DNA of 64,000 bases from Croceivirga lutea (GCF_014235875.1 NZ_JACJUK010000002.1:310001-374000); one strand, 5' to 3'; positions 1 to 8,749 are shown, numbered from the stretch's first letter. Translations and numbers: made by a program. The notes: generated from the letters alone by a model not told the origin.

Positions 1-342
1 TTTAACCGCCCTTTTAGGTTTAACCACATTTGTTAAATCAACTACACTATTATCAATTCCGTGAAAAGGCGATGGTACATAAGAATCTGCGGCATCGTCA
101 TTAAACCAAGTAAAATCTAAGTTTACATACCTAAATTCATATTTACTACCATTTTTTAAAGTTACCTTTCTAACATAAGAACCCCTTTTCTTTTCCATTT
201 TAAAATCTTCATCTGCCATTCTCCAATTATTGAAGTCTCCAATTAGGAATATATCTGATTCTGACGGAATGTTATTTGGGTCTAGCTTAAAGGTAACCTC
301 AGTATGTTTACCATCTTTAGTAATATTTTTTTTAAGTGCCAT
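1..342 (-). CDS. CBM48/isoamylase N-terminal-like small protein (3' end outside window)
   Basis: The reading frame begins at the ATG complementary to 340-342 and is still open at base 1, giving at least 114 residues. The stretch with DIFLIGDFNNW, followed by GSYVRKVTL and YEFRYVN, is the pattern of the early-set carbohydrate-binding domain CBM48 found at the N-terminus of glycogen branching and debranching enzymes. Flavobacteria often encode it as a small stand-alone protein of roughly 100-120 residues, so this gene is probably nearly complete. A glycogen-related binding role is inferred from the fold only. A promoter-like element lies just upstream at 365-392. Confidence 0.7.
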   Translation of the reverse strand, partial: MALKKNITKDGKHTEVTFKLDPNNIPSESDIFLIGDFNNWRMADEDFKMEKKRGSYVRKVTLKNGSKYEFRYVNLDFTWFNDDAADSYVPSPFHGIDNSVVDLTNVVKPKRAVK

Positions 343-364
343 AATATGTGGATTAGATTACAAA

Positions 365-392
365 CAAAAGTACTATTACAATTAACACGCAA
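365..392 (-). promoter_or_regulatory. Bacteroidetes-type promoter of the CBM48 gene
   Basis: Reading the minus strand, TTG (390-392) is followed after 17 bases by TACTTTTG (365-372), which fits TTG-N17-23-TANNTTTG. It points at the gene starting at 342. Confidence 0.5.
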
Positions 393-405
393 TCAACTAT
401 TTGAG

Positions 406-431
406 TAAAATAATTGTAAGCTTTTACAATT
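406..431 (-). terminator. Probable terminator after pckA
   Basis: An 8-bp perfect stem, AATTGTAA (412-419) with TTACAATT (424-431) and a 4-base loop, lies 20 bases past the pckA stop. On the minus strand it is followed only by ATTTTA, so the U-tract is weak. Confidence 0.45.
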
Positions 432-450
432 CCACACAACTCAAATAATA

Positions 451-2067
451 CTAAAAAGCGTATCGCTGCGGACCTCCTCGTCTTATTTCTTCACTAGCGT
501 AGGCCTCAAACTTTTTAAAATTATTTCTAAACGCATTAGATAACTTAAATGCCGTTGTGTAATACGCTTGGTCATCATTCCAAGTAGCTCTTGGACTTAA
601 TACCTTCGTAGGCACACCCGGACATTCTCTTGGTTGTGCTACCCCAAAAACTGAATGTATGTGATAATTATCGTAGCTATACAGACCTAATTCACCACTT
701 AACGCTGCGCTTATCATTGCTCTGGTGTATTTAAGTTCCATACGCGTACCAACTCCATAAGGTCCACCGGTCCAACCAGTATTAATTAACCATACATCAA
801 CCCCAGATTTTTTCATCTTCTTGCTTAACATTTCAGCATAAACCGTAGGATGCAATGGCATAAATGGTGCACCAAAACATGCTGAAAAAGAGGGTTGCGG
901 CTCTACAACACCTGCTTCTGTACCTGCAACTTTTGCAGTATACCCAGAAATAAAATGGTATGCCGCCTGTGATGGCGTTAATTTTGAAATTGGAGGTAGC
1001 ACACCAAATGCATCTGCTGTTAAAAAGAAAATATTTTTTACGTTTTCACCAATCGAAGGTTCTTGAATATTTTCTATATGATAGATGGGATAGCTAACTC
1101 GCGTATTCTGAGTTATAGAAGTATCTGCAAAATTTACATTACCACTATCATCCATAATCACATTTTCTAAAATGGCCCCTTTTTTAATTGCGCCATAGAT
1201 TTCTGGTTCTTTTTCTGCAGATAGGTTAATTACTTTGGCATAGCAACCACCTTCAAAATTAAAAACAGAATTATCTGGTGTCCAACCATGTTCATCATCT
1301 CCAATCAGCTTTCTATTTGGGTCTGTAGAAAGTGTGGTTTTACCTGTACCTGAAAGCCCAAAGAATATAGCGGTATCACCATCTTCGCCTACATTGGCAG
1401 AACAATGCATAGGCAATACATTCTTAAATGTTGGTAAAATAAAGTTTAAAGCTGAAAAAATACCTTTCTTAATTTCACCGGTATAGCCAGTTCCACCAAT
1501 AAGCGCAATTTTTCTAGTAAAGTTCAAAATGGCAAAATTGTGTTGTCTAGTGCCATCTTCTTCTGCATTAGCCATAAAACCAGGAGCGTTAACCACCGTC
1601 CATTCGGGTTCAAAATTGTCTAGTTCAGCTTCGGTAGGTCTTAAAAACATGTTGTATGCAAACATATTTGACCATGGGTATTCATTGATTACCCTTAGAT
1701 TCAATTTATAGTTTGCATCAGCGCATGCATAAGCATCTCTAACGTATAATTCTTTATTGTTTAAATAAGAAATTACCTTATCATATAACTTATCAAACGC
1801 TTCTGGTTCAAAAGGTATATTAATATCTCCCCACCAAATTTTCTCCTTAGTTATTGCATCTTTTACAATAAATCGGTCTTTAGGAGAACGACCGGTAAAT
1901 TCTCCTGTATTGATAGCAATTGCACCAAGAGAAGACTCTTTTCCTAAGTCTTTATCGAGTATTTCTTGATGTAGTTCGTTTGAGGTTAATTGGTATTTAA
2001 TGTTTTCGTGAGTAATTCCGTAAGTTTTTAACGAAATCGTTTTCGAAGTCTGGGCAGAATTTGCCAT
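451..2067 (-). CDS. pckA: Phosphoenolpyruvate carboxykinase (ATP)
   Basis: Converts oxaloacetate plus ATP to PEP, CO2 and ADP, the entry step of gluconeogenesis in the cytoplasm. The 538 residues match the ATP-dependent family length. Visible signatures are RSPKDRF (60-66), GYTGEIKKGIFS (about 194-205), the P-loop GLSGTGKTT (237-245) and the metal-binding GDDEHGW that follows (257-262). The ATG start at 2067 gives a normal N-terminus. A possible -7 element TAGTTTTG (2097-2104, minus strand) lies 30 bases upstream, without a clear -33 partner. It is transcribed alone, with a possible terminator at 406-431. Confidence 0.97.
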   Translation of the reverse strand: MANSAQTSKTISLKTYGITHENIKYQLTSNELHQEILDKDLGKESSLGAIAINTGEFTGRSPKDRFIVKDAITKEKIWWGDINIPFEPEAFDKLYDKVISYLNNKELYVRDAYACADANYKLNLRVINEYPWSNMFAYNMFLRPTEAELDNFEPEWTVVNAPGFMANAEEDGTRQHNFAILNFTRKIALIGGTGYTGEIKKGIFSALNFILPTFKNVLPMHCSANVGEDGDTAIFFGLSGTGKTTLSTDPNRKLIGDDEHGWTPDNSVFNFEGGCYAKVINLSAEKEPEIYGAIKKGAILENVIMDDSGNVNFADTSITQNTRVSYPIYHIENIQEPSIGENVKNIFFLTADAFGVLPPISKLTPSQAAYHFISGYTAKVAGTEAGVVEPQPSFSACFGAPFMPLHPTVYAEMLSKKMKKSGVDVWLINTGWTGGPYGVGTRMELKYTRAMISAALSGELGLYSYDNYHIHSVFGVAQPRECPGVPTKVLSPRATWNDDQAYYTTAFKLSNAFRNNFKKFEAYASEEIRRGGPQRYAF

Positions 2068-2147
2068 GTAAAATATAATTTGAAGTTTAGTTACTACAAA
2101 ACTATAGATTTTTAACAGTACAGCCCTTTAATTTTGGATTTATAACA

Positions 2148-2528
2148 TTAATTATTGGTTAAAATGCGAAATAGTAAATAACCCCATCCTCCTATTAACA
2201 TTGTACCACCTATTGGAGTGATAATTCCGATTTTTCTAAAATCAAAGGCAGTTAAATTGTTGGTTGCTAGTAGATAAATTGAAAAAGAAAACAAGATTAC
2301 ACCTAAAGTTATAAGAATATAAACTGGCTTTTTAGCTACTTCATTTAAAGTTAATACACTTAAAAAAATTAAAAATAAAGCATGATACATTTGATACTTT
2401 ACCCCTGTCTCAAAGGTGTTTAATTCTTCTGGTGATAGTACTTTTTTGAGTCCGTGTGCTCCAAAAGCACCCAAAACCACAGCAAGTATGCCAAAGACTA
2501 ATCCTGTAATTAAAATTGTTTTATTCAT
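2148..2528 (-). CDS. DUF423 family small membrane protein
   Basis: A 126-residue inner membrane protein with about four hydrophobic helices. The conserved N-terminal stretch FGAHGLKKVL, followed by FETGVKYQMYHALFL, is the DUF423 (YgdD-like) signature. The biochemical function of the family is unknown. It is divergent from the saccharopine dehydrogenase gene, with 73 bases between the two starts, and is followed by pckA on the same strand. Confidence 0.88.
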   Translation of the reverse strand: MNKTILITGLVFGILAVVLGAFGAHGLKKVLSPEELNTFETGVKYQMYHALFLIFLSVLTLNEVAKKPVYILITLGVILFSFSIYLLATNNLTAFDFRKIGIITPIGGTMLIGGWGYLLFRILTNN

Positions 2529-2601
2529 AACTTTTTATCGTCTTTTTATTAGAAAATATAACAAGTTGCTATTTTAGAACTCTGAAAACAAAAATACACC
2601 T

Positions 2602-3975
2602 ATGTCTAGAAATATATTAGTTATTGGAGCTGGTAAATCTACTGCTCATTTACTTGATTACTTTTTTGATAAATCAGAAGAGGAGCAACTTTACATTACC
2701 ATAGCTGATTTAAACCCAGACAACCTGCCTGAACATATTAGAAATCATAAAAATTGTAATCCTGTTAAACTAGATATTACAGATGTTAATGCCAGAAATA
2801 TTTGCATTGAAAAGGCGGACATTGTGGTTTCTATGCTTCCTGCCCGTATGCATTTAATAGTAGCACAAGATTGTTTAACATTTAATAAAAACCTCATAAC
2901 CGCTTCTTATGTAAGCAATGATCTCTTAAAACTAGATGAGGAAGTTAAAAAGAAAGGTCTTGTTTTTATGAATGAAATTGGTCTTGACCCTGGTATTGAC
3001 CATATGAGTGCCATGGAAGTTATTGATAGAATACGTGCTAAAGGCGGTAAAATACTGCTTTTTGAATCTTTTACAGGTGGATTAGTAGCACCTGAAAATG
3101 ATAATAACCTATGGAATTATAAATTTACATGGAATCCAAGAAATGTGGTGTTAGCCGGTCAGGGCGGTGCTGCAAAATTTATACAAGAGGGTACTTATAA
3201 ATACATTCCTTACCACAAACTATTCAGACGTACAGAATTTTTAGATATAGCTGGGTATGGAAAATTTGAAGGCTATGCTAACAGAGACTCATTAAAGTAT
3301 AGAGAAGCTTATGGGTTAACTAATGCGTTAACTCTTTATAGAGGCACTATGCGTAGAGTAGGATTTTCAAAAGCATGGAATATGTTTGTACAATTAGGAA
3401 TGACAGATGATTCTTATCAGATTGAGAATACAAACGGTATGTCTTACAGAGAATTTGTAAATCTGTTTTTACCATACTCCCCTACAGATTCTGTTGAATT
3501 AAAACTAAGACATTACCTTAAAATTGATCAAGATGATATTATGTGGGAAAAATTAGAAGAACTCGATTTGTTCAGCCCTTCTAAAAAAATTACCATTGAA
3601 AACGCTACACCTGCACAATGTTTACAAACTATTTTGGAAAATAGCTGGACACTTGGTAGCAATGAAAAAGACATGATTGTGATGTACCATAAATTTGGTT
3701 ATGAACTAAACGGAGTAAAGAAACAAATAGATGCCAACATGGTGGTTTTAGGCGAAAATAAATCTCATACTGCTATGTCTAAAACTGTTGGGTTACCCGT
3801 TGCTATAGCCACCCTGCAAATACTCAATAAAAAAATTACCAAACCTGGCGTTCAAATACCTATTACCAAAGAAGTGTATGAACCTATTCTCAATGAACTT
3901 AAAAAGTACGATATCATTTTTAATGAGTTCGAAGTACCGTATTTAGGTTATAATCCTGACTCAGTAGCAAGTTAA
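2602..3975 (+). CDS. Saccharopine dehydrogenase family protein
   Basis: A 457-residue cytoplasmic oxidoreductase. The N-terminus NILVIGAGKSTAHLLDYF is a Rossmann dinucleotide-binding motif, followed by an aspartate-rich second strand (IADLNPDN). The middle FMNEIGLDPGIDHMSAM is a strong mark of saccharopine dehydrogenase and lysine-ketoglutarate reductase-like enzymes. It probably works in lysine catabolism through saccharopine, although other family members act on different amino acid adducts. An Lrp/AsnC regulator gene starts 47 bases downstream on the same strand, which fits amino acid-responsive control. Confidence 0.88.
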   Translation: MSRNILVIGAGKSTAHLLDYFFDKSEEEQLYITIADLNPDNLPEHIRNHKNCNPVKLDITDVNARNICIEKADIVVSMLPARMHLIVAQDCLTFNKNLITASYVSNDLLKLDEEVKKKGLVFMNEIGLDPGIDHMSAMEVIDRIRAKGGKILLFESFTGGLVAPENDNNLWNYKFTWNPRNVVLAGQGGAAKFIQEGTYKYIPYHKLFRRTEFLDIAGYGKFEGYANRDSLKYREAYGLTNALTLYRGTMRRVGFSKAWNMFVQLGMTDDSYQIENTNGMSYREFVNLFLPYSPTDSVELKLRHYLKIDQDDIMWEKLEELDLFSPSKKITIENATPAQCLQTILENSWTLGSNEKDMIVMYHKFGYELNGVKKQIDANMVVLGENKSHTAMSKTVGLPVAIATLQILNKKITKPGVQIPITKEVYEPILNELKKYDIIFNEFEVPYLGYNPDSVAS

Positions 3976-4022
3976 CAATTGATTGTAGTTTGCTATCTTT
4001 AGTTATAATTTGAAAGCTAAAG

Positions 4023-4493
4023 ATGAAATCTTCGAACACAACAATAAAAATAGACGGAATCGACAAGAAAATTCTAAGATACTTAATGGATGATGCCAGA
4101 AAACCAATCTTAGAAATTGCCCGAAACATTGGAATTTCTGGTGCTGCTATTCATCAACGTTTACGAAAATTAGAATCTTCTGGTCTAATTGCAGGCTCCA
4201 AATTTGTGGTGAATCCTAGAGTTCTTGGATATTCAACCATGGCTTATATTGGCATTTATTTAGATAGAGCAATGAGTAACCCAAAAGCCGTAAAGGCATT
4301 AGAAAAAATCCCCGAGGTATTAGAGTGTCATTATACTACAGGTAACTGGTCTATTTTAATAAAAGTGTTATGTAAAGATAACGAGCACCTTATGCATGTC
4401 TTAAACAAAAAGATTCAACAAATTGAAGGGGTATCAAGAACTGAAACCTTTATTTCTTTAAACCAACAAATAGACCGACAAATTGAAATTTAA
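4023..4493 (+). CDS. Lrp/AsnC family transcriptional regulator
   Basis: 156 residues. The N-terminal winged helix-turn-helix (roughly 12-60) contains ILRYLMDDARKPILEIA and the recognition helix region SGAAIHQRLRKLESSGLI. The C-terminal RAM ligand-binding domain includes VLECHYTTGNWSILIKV. Such proteins form octamers and respond to amino acids. Its position just after a saccharopine dehydrogenase gene suggests control of lysine or related amino acid metabolism, which is inference. The start ATG gives a typical N-terminus. Confidence 0.93.
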   Translation: MKSSNTTIKIDGIDKKILRYLMDDARKPILEIARNIGISGAAIHQRLRKLESSGLIAGSKFVVNPRVLGYSTMAYIGIYLDRAMSNPKAVKALEKIPEVLECHYTTGNWSILIKVLCKDNEHLMHVLNKKIQQIEGVSRTETFISLNQQIDRQIEI

Positions 4494-4494
4494 C

Positions 4495-4524
4495 TTGATT
4501 CAGTCTAAATAAGCATTATATTTG
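4495..4524 (+). promoter_or_regulatory. Consensus Bacteroidetes promoter, nearly leaderless
   Basis: TTG (4495-4497), 19 bases, then TATATTTG (4517-4524) is a full match to the flavobacterial consensus. The ATG of the next gene is at 4530, so the transcript should start at or within a few bases of the start codon. Confidence 0.7.
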
Positions 4525-4529
4525 CGTTC

Positions 4530-4850
4530 ATGCTTTTATTAGAAAAGTCAACATATTATTCGGTTCATCAATCTGAAACTAAACGTTTGTTTCATGTAGA
4601 TTTTGGACAAAAAGTTGTTAAGCTCAACTTTTGTCAAATGCTTGCACTTAGAGAAAAAGTGAATGCCATTCAGTTAGATTTACTTTTTGATAGCGAAGTA
4701 AACAAGCATGGTTTACATATGTTAACCCTTTGCAACAACGAACACCTTTTTGTTCTTAGCATTGAACAGGTGATAGATTTAGTAAGATTAGTGCACAATA
4801 GTTTTGCCGCTATGGGACTTTCACAAAAATACGTTCCCGTTTCGTTATAA
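4530..4850 (+). CDS. Conserved-looking hypothetical protein
   Basis: A 106-residue soluble protein that I do not recognise. It has no signal peptide or membrane segment, two cysteines (FCQ, LCN) and a C-terminal helix (SIEQVIDLVRLVHNSFAA). It has its own consensus promoter and starts almost at the predicted transcription start. It lies between the Lrp regulator and ferritin on the same strand. A function cannot be given. Confidence 0.7.
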   Translation: MLLLEKSTYYSVHQSETKRLFHVDFGQKVVKLNFCQMLALREKVNAIQLDLLFDSEVNKHGLHMLTLCNNEHLFVLSIEQVIDLVRLVHNSFAAMGLSQKYVPVSL

Positions 4851-4903
4851 TTAATTTATATTAAGTCTTAAATCATTTACAAAGTAGAACCCGTAGTACT
4901 TTT

Positions 4904-4933
4904 TTGGGTTTGCATTTTGTATTTTTATATTTC
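4904..4933 (+). promoter_or_regulatory. Probable ferritin promoter
   Basis: TTG (4904-4906), 19 bases, then TATATTTC (4926-4933), one mismatch from TANNTTTG. It lies 13 bases upstream of the ATG at 4947 and rules out a start at the upstream TTG codon at 4917. Confidence 0.5.
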
Positions 4934-4946
4934 AAAATTGGAAACA

Positions 4947-5465
4947 ATGAAAGATATTGCAAGACAACAGTTAAGCATACAAGTTGAGTCTATGGATTTG
5001 CTTAACAACCAAATAAAAATGGAGGCACACGCCTCTGCCACATACTTAGCCATGGCATCTTGGTGTGAACAAAATGGTTTTTTTACCAGCGCTAAATTCT
5101 TTTTTAAACAATCAGAAGAAGAACGTGAGCACATGATGAAGATTTTTCATTTTTTGGTAGATGTAGGTGGTAATCCTATTTCGCCAGAAGTAACAGGAAT
5201 TAATCATGAATTTTCTTCAATTTTAGAAGTATTTGAATCTGCCTTAGAACATGAAGTTAAGGTTACAGAATCTATAAAGAACATTGTCAAAAAAGCTAGA
5301 CAATCTCTAGATATTACAACAGAACGCTTTTTAGATTGGTTTATATTAGAGCAAGTAGAAGAAGAAAATACGGTTCGTGATATTGTTGACATGATTGAAC
5401 TTACTGGCATGGAAGGTGTTGGCAAACAAATGATAGATGATAAAGTAGCTGATTGGATTGAATAG
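4947..5465 (+). CDS. ftnA: Ferritin (non-haem, FtnA-like)
   Basis: Iron storage protein of the four-helix ferritin fold, 172 residues from the ATG at 4947. An upstream in-frame TTG at 4917 would add ten residues but lies before the likely promoter. Ferroxidase ligands are visible: Glu in KMEAHASATYLAMASW, EEEREHMMK in the second helix, the Glu in LEHEVKVTESI and the Gln/Glu of ILEQVEEE. It should form a 24-mer that oxidises Fe(II) and stores Fe(III). A strong hairpin-plus-T-tract follows at 5494-5537. Confidence 0.95.
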   Translation: MKDIARQQLSIQVESMDLLNNQIKMEAHASATYLAMASWCEQNGFFTSAKFFFKQSEEEREHMMKIFHFLVDVGGNPISPEVTGINHEFSSILEVFESALEHEVKVTESIKNIVKKARQSLDITTERFLDWFILEQVEEENTVRDIVDMIELTGMEGVGKQMIDDKVADWIE

Positions 5466-6435
5466 TTCTATTCCAAAAAGTTTACAAATTAGGGTAAGCA
5501 GTTATGAATATAAAACCATAACTGCTTACCTTTTTTTATGTCTTTTTTTCTTTCAATTCAATATTTACGGCCAATTAACCTATCCTGAAAAACAATATAA
5601 AAATCAAATAGAAATTGGTCATGACAATGACTTTTTTGTAGTTACAGACCGGTATTATTCTTCTGGCTTGTTTTTAACCTACAGAAAACTTCTTAAGAAT
5701 ACACTAGTTACTCCAGCAGAACAACTAGAATTTAGTTTAGCTCAAGAAATGTATACGCCGAAATATACACTTTCAACTGATGTTAACGATTTTGATAGAC
5801 CCTATGCTGGTTTTCTCGGGGTTACCACTAAATGGTCTGCACCATTTAAAAATCAGATGAGCAACGTAGCTGTTTTAGTAGGTTTAGCTGGACCCGCTAG
5901 TGGAGCTGGTCAACTTCAAAAGTGGTATCATAAGGCCGTGGCTATTTCTGATTCTCCATTATGGATAGATGAACTCAACAACTCGTTTCACTTAAATATC
6001 TATTACCAACATGTTTTTGAATGGAAGATAGCCCCAAACCCATTTGGAATATTTATGGCGTTTACACCTAAACTTGCTGCTGGCTCAAGAGACATCTACA
6101 TTCAACCGGAAGGTGTTTTCTATTTTGGTCGACGTAACGAACTCAAAAATAGTATTGCCTATAATCGATTGGGTAGTAATAATCGTGAAATTTACTTTTC
6201 ACTTCGTTTTGCTTATCGGAGTGTTTTCTACAATGGTTTAATTCAAGGCAATGGATTCAACACAACCTCTAGCTTTACCACTGAAAGCGCCAAATATCTC
6301 TTCATTGGTGGATTTGACTTTAATCATCGTTTTAATAAAAATGATTTTAAAGTAGGTATTCGCTATAATACCAAAGAAACACCGCTAGCAGACAAACACA
6401 TCTATTTTAAACTTGGCTATGCTTTAGCTTTTTAA
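5458..6435 (+). CDS. LpxR-like (DUF2219) outer membrane protein, start uncertain
   Basis: About 325 residues if the TTG at 5458, overlapping the ferritin stop, is used. After a hydrophobic signal-like stretch (about 22-39, YLFLCLFFFQFNIYG) comes EIGHDNDFFVVTDRYYSSG (52-70), the N-terminal signature of the LpxR lipid A 3'-O-deacylase family, whose Asn and Asp residues there bind calcium. The remainder alternates in the manner of a beta-barrel and ends in an aromatic residue (ALAF). It may trim lipid A at the cell surface. No ATG exists before the signature; TTG, ATT or ATA are the only candidates. The ferritin terminator hairpin lies inside this 5' region, so expression may be low or need read-through. 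Confidence 0.72.
   Translation: MNSSIPKSLQIRVSSYEYKTITAYLFLCLFFFQFNIYGQLTYPEKQYKNQIEIGHDNDFFVVTDRYYSSGLFLTYRKLLKNTLVTPAEQLEFSLAQEMYTPKYTLSTDVNDFDRPYAGFLGVTTKWSAPFKNQMSNVAVLVGLAGPASGAGQLQKWYHKAVAISDSPLWIDELNNSFHLNIYYQHVFEWKIAPNPFGIFMAFTPKLAAGSRDIYIQPEGVFYFGRRNELKNSIAYNRLGSNNREIYFSLRFAYRSVFYNGLIQGNGFNTTSSFTTESAKYLFIGGFDFNHRFNKNDFKVGIRYNTKETPLADKHIYFKLGYALAF
5494..5537 (+). terminator. Strong terminator hairpin inside the 5' end of the LpxR-like ORF
   Basis: A perfect 13-bp stem, GTAAGCAGTTATG (5494-5506) with CATAACTGCTTAC (5517-5529), a 10-base loop and seven T from 5531. It reads as the ferritin terminator but is also translated in the following gene. Confidence 0.85.
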
Positions 6436-6466
6436 TAAAAAAAGCCAGTATCCAAAACATACCGGC
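6436..6466 (-). terminator. Terminator after the zinc protease gene
   Basis: On the minus strand GCCGGTAT pairs with ATACTGGC (arms 6459-6466 and 6444-6451, one G-T wobble) and is followed by TTTTTTT. It begins directly after the LpxR-like stop on the other strand. Confidence 0.7.
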
Positions 6467-6493
6467 CATAATTTTTAAGGGAACTAAAAGTAA

Positions 6494-7189
6494 TTAGTCT
6501 CTACCCCCTAATACTTGTAAGCCCCAATATACCAAGGTAGCTAAAGACCCTATTGCAGCAACTAAATATGTTCTAGCTGCCCATTTTAATGCGTCTTCTG
6601 AACCTTTATATTCTTGTTGGGTCACCATATTTTTTTGCTGTAACCAGACTAAGGCTCTTTTACTAGCATCATATTCTACAGGTAAAGTAATAAAACTAAA
6701 TAGTGTTGCAGCTGCCATCATTACTAAACCAGCAACAGCTATCCAATAGCCCATTCCTACTCCTGCAGCTGCCCCTAAGGCAAGTCCGCCAAATACTACC
6801 CAGGTAGACATACCAGAAGTAACGCTAACAACCGGTACTAATTTTGAACGCATGGTTAACCATTCATATGCTTGTGCATGCTGTACAGCGTGACCAACCT
6901 CGTGAGCTGCCACAGCTGCTGCAGCTGCGTTTCTTTGACTGTAAACAGCTTCACTTAAGTTTACCGTTTTGTTTTTAGGATTATAATGGTCAGTTAATCT
7001 ACCAGGTGTAGAAATAACCTTTACATCTCGTATACCATGGTCGTCTAACATTTTTTGAGCTATCTCAGCTCCGCTCATTCCGTTTTGTAAATGAACCTTT
7101 GAATAATGCTTGAACTTACTTTTTAATCGTGAACTAACTAACCAGCTTATTAGCGCTATTGCACCGATTAATATATAATATCCTGTCAT
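6494..7189 (-). CDS. Zinc-dependent membrane protease, YugP/DUF2248 family
   Basis: 231 residues with an N-terminal membrane helix (about 3-20), then HEVGH at 96-100 inside AAVAAHEVGHAVQHAQ, the gluzincin zinc site. Two further hydrophobic segments follow (about 118-170), and PVEYDASKRA near 172-181 probably supplies the third ligand. The Bacillus homologue is YugP; substrates are not well known. The ATG start at 7189 keeps the first helix complete. It is monocistronic, with a terminator at 6436-6466 and the ald terminator upstream. Confidence 0.9.
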   Translation of the reverse strand: MTGYYILIGAIALISWLVSSRLKSKFKHYSKVHLQNGMSGAEIAQKMLDDHGIRDVKVISTPGRLTDHYNPKNKTVNLSEAVYSQRNAAAAAVAAHEVGHAVQHAQAYEWLTMRSKLVPVVSVTSGMSTWVVFGGLALGAAAGVGMGYWIAVAGLVMMAAATLFSFITLPVEYDASKRALVWLQQKNMVTQQEYKGSEDALKWAARTYLVAAIGSLATLVYWGLQVLGGRD

Positions 7190-7281
7190 AGTGTTTAATT
7201 TTTACCTTTTAAATATACTATTATATAACAAAAATCTAGCCAATTCTTTTTTTAACTGAAATCTGACAAAAAGACAACTGT

Positions 7282-7311
7282 AAAAAAAAGGCCCATGAAT
7301 TAACATGGGCC
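7282..7311 (-). terminator. Terminator after ald
   Basis: GGCCCATG (7290-7297) pairs with CATGGGCC (7304-7311) around a six-base loop; on the minus strand it is followed by eight T. Confidence 0.85.
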
Positions 7312-7352
7312 CCTTTTGACTGAATTAACTATAAAACTAAACCGAAAATCTT

Positions 7353-8456
7353 CTATACCAATACGGGCTCATTCCAATTAAAAGCCTCTATAATTTCTTT
7401 ATATATTATTTTACCCTCTACAACATTTAAACCTTTTTCTAAAGACTTATCTTGCCTACATGCTGCTTGCCAACCTTGATTTGCCAATTTTAAAACATAT
7501 GGTAAGGTTACATTTGTCAACGCTATAGTAGAGGTATATGGCACTGCTCCTGGCATGTTTGCCACACAATAGTGAACTACATCATCTATTACATAAACAG
7601 GCTCTTGATGCGTTGTTGCTCTTGTAGTTTCTACACACCCACCTTGATCTACAGCAACATCTACAATCACTGTACCTGGACGCATTTCTTTTAACATGTC
7701 ACGAGTAATTAGGTTAGGTGCTTTTTTACCTTTGAGTAGTACACCACCTATAATTAAATCGTGTGTTTTAATATGATTTCTTATACTAAGTTCTGTAGAG
7801 TAATCTGTAACTACATGATTAGGCATTACATCATTAACATAACGCAACCTTTTCATGTTAACATCCATAATAGTTACATGAGCTCCAAGTCCTGCCGCCA
7901 TTTTAGCGGCCTGAATACCTACAGTACCCGCACCTAATACTAACACTTTACCAGGAGCAACTCCTGGCACCCCGCCCAATAATACACCACGACCTTTTTC
8001 TGGTTTTTCTAAATATTTAGCACCTTGCTGAATTGCCATTCTACCTGCAACCTCAGACATTGGTGTTAATAAAGGTAAAGACCCATCTTCATCTTCAACC
8101 GTTTCATAAGCTATACAGATGGATTTGCTGTCAATCATAGCTTTGGTCAAGGGTTCACTCGAGGCAAAATGAAAATAAGTAAAAACCACTTGTCCTTTTT
8201 TTATGAGACCATACTCTTCGTCGATGGGTTCTTTAACCTTTACAATCATATCACTTATAGCATATATCTGACCTATAGTATCTAGAATCTGAGCACCTGC
8301 TTCTTGATAATCTTTGTCAAAAAATCCACTTCCCTCACCCGCGCTTGCTTGCACATACACTGTATGGTTGTTTTTTACCAATTCAAAAACGCCAGAGGGA
8401 GTCATACCCACTCTGCTTTCATTGTTCTTTATTTCTTTTGGAACACCTACTATCAT
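7353..8456 (-). CDS. ald: Alanine dehydrogenase
   Basis: Oxidative deamination of L-alanine to pyruvate and ammonium with NAD+, as a cytoplasmic hexamer. From the ATG at 8456 the protein begins MIVGVPKEIKNNESRVGMTP, the family N-terminus, and is 367 residues long, the usual length. The catalytic His lies in VFTYFHFASSEPLT, and the NAD-binding motif is VLVLGAGTVGIQAAKMAAGL. In-frame codons up to 8546 would add 30 residues, but the likely promoter at 8492-8524 lies inside that extension. Transcription ends at 7282-7311. Confidence 0.96.
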   Translation of the reverse strand: MIVGVPKEIKNNESRVGMTPSGVFELVKNNHTVYVQASAGEGSGFFDKDYQEAGAQILDTIGQIYAISDMIVKVKEPIDEEYGLIKKGQVVFTYFHFASSEPLTKAMIDSKSICIAYETVEDEDGSLPLLTPMSEVAGRMAIQQGAKYLEKPEKGRGVLLGGVPGVAPGKVLVLGAGTVGIQAAKMAAGLGAHVTIMDVNMKRLRYVNDVMPNHVVTDYSTELSIRNHIKTHDLIIGGVLLKGKKAPNLITRDMLKEMRPGTVIVDVAVDQGGCVETTRATTHQEPVYVIDDVVHYCVANMPGAVPYTSTIALTNVTLPYVLKLANQGWQAACRQDKSLEKGLNVVEGKIIYKEIIEAFNWNEPVLV

Positions 8457-8491
8457 TTCGTTTTGTTTTTGTTTGTGCATCAAAACTGGTT

Positions 8492-8524
8492 CAAAAATAA
8501 ACTTTAAAACAATATACTCGACAA
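8492..8524 (-). promoter_or_regulatory. Probable ald promoter
   Basis: Minus strand TTG (8522-8524), 22 bases, TATTTTTG (8492-8499). This predicts a leader of about 30 bases to the ATG at 8456 and supports that start. Confidence 0.5.
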
Positions 8525-8713
8525 AATGTAGGGTAAAAATCGACAAAAAGATGTTTTTTTATTTTTTACCCCCTTTTTTATAGGGGTATAAAATTATTAT
8601 TAATATATTTTTTAGAATAAACCTGTGTTTTTAAAGGGTAAAATCTTTTTAGGCTAACAAATAATTATTTTTAGCAATAATTAGTAGTATTTGTTTCTGT
8701 TTTAGCAGTTATA

Positions 8714-8749
8714 ACAAAAAACCCTTGCTATCTGAAGACAACAAGGATT
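8714..8749 (-). terminator. Terminator after leuS
   Basis: Minus strand AATCCTTG (8742-8749) pairs with CAAGGGTT (8720-8727) with one T-G pair, followed by TTTTTTG. The loop has further partial pairing. Confidence 0.7.

Noticed and set aside
8304-8583. Plus-strand frames overlapping the ald 5' region
   Set aside because: They lie opposite ald and its promoter, with low-complexity hydrophobic content and no family match; they are shadows.
8561-8590. TACCCC/GGGGTA dyad as a terminator
   Set aside because: No gene ends just before it on either strand in a fitting way; kept only as an unexplained dyad.
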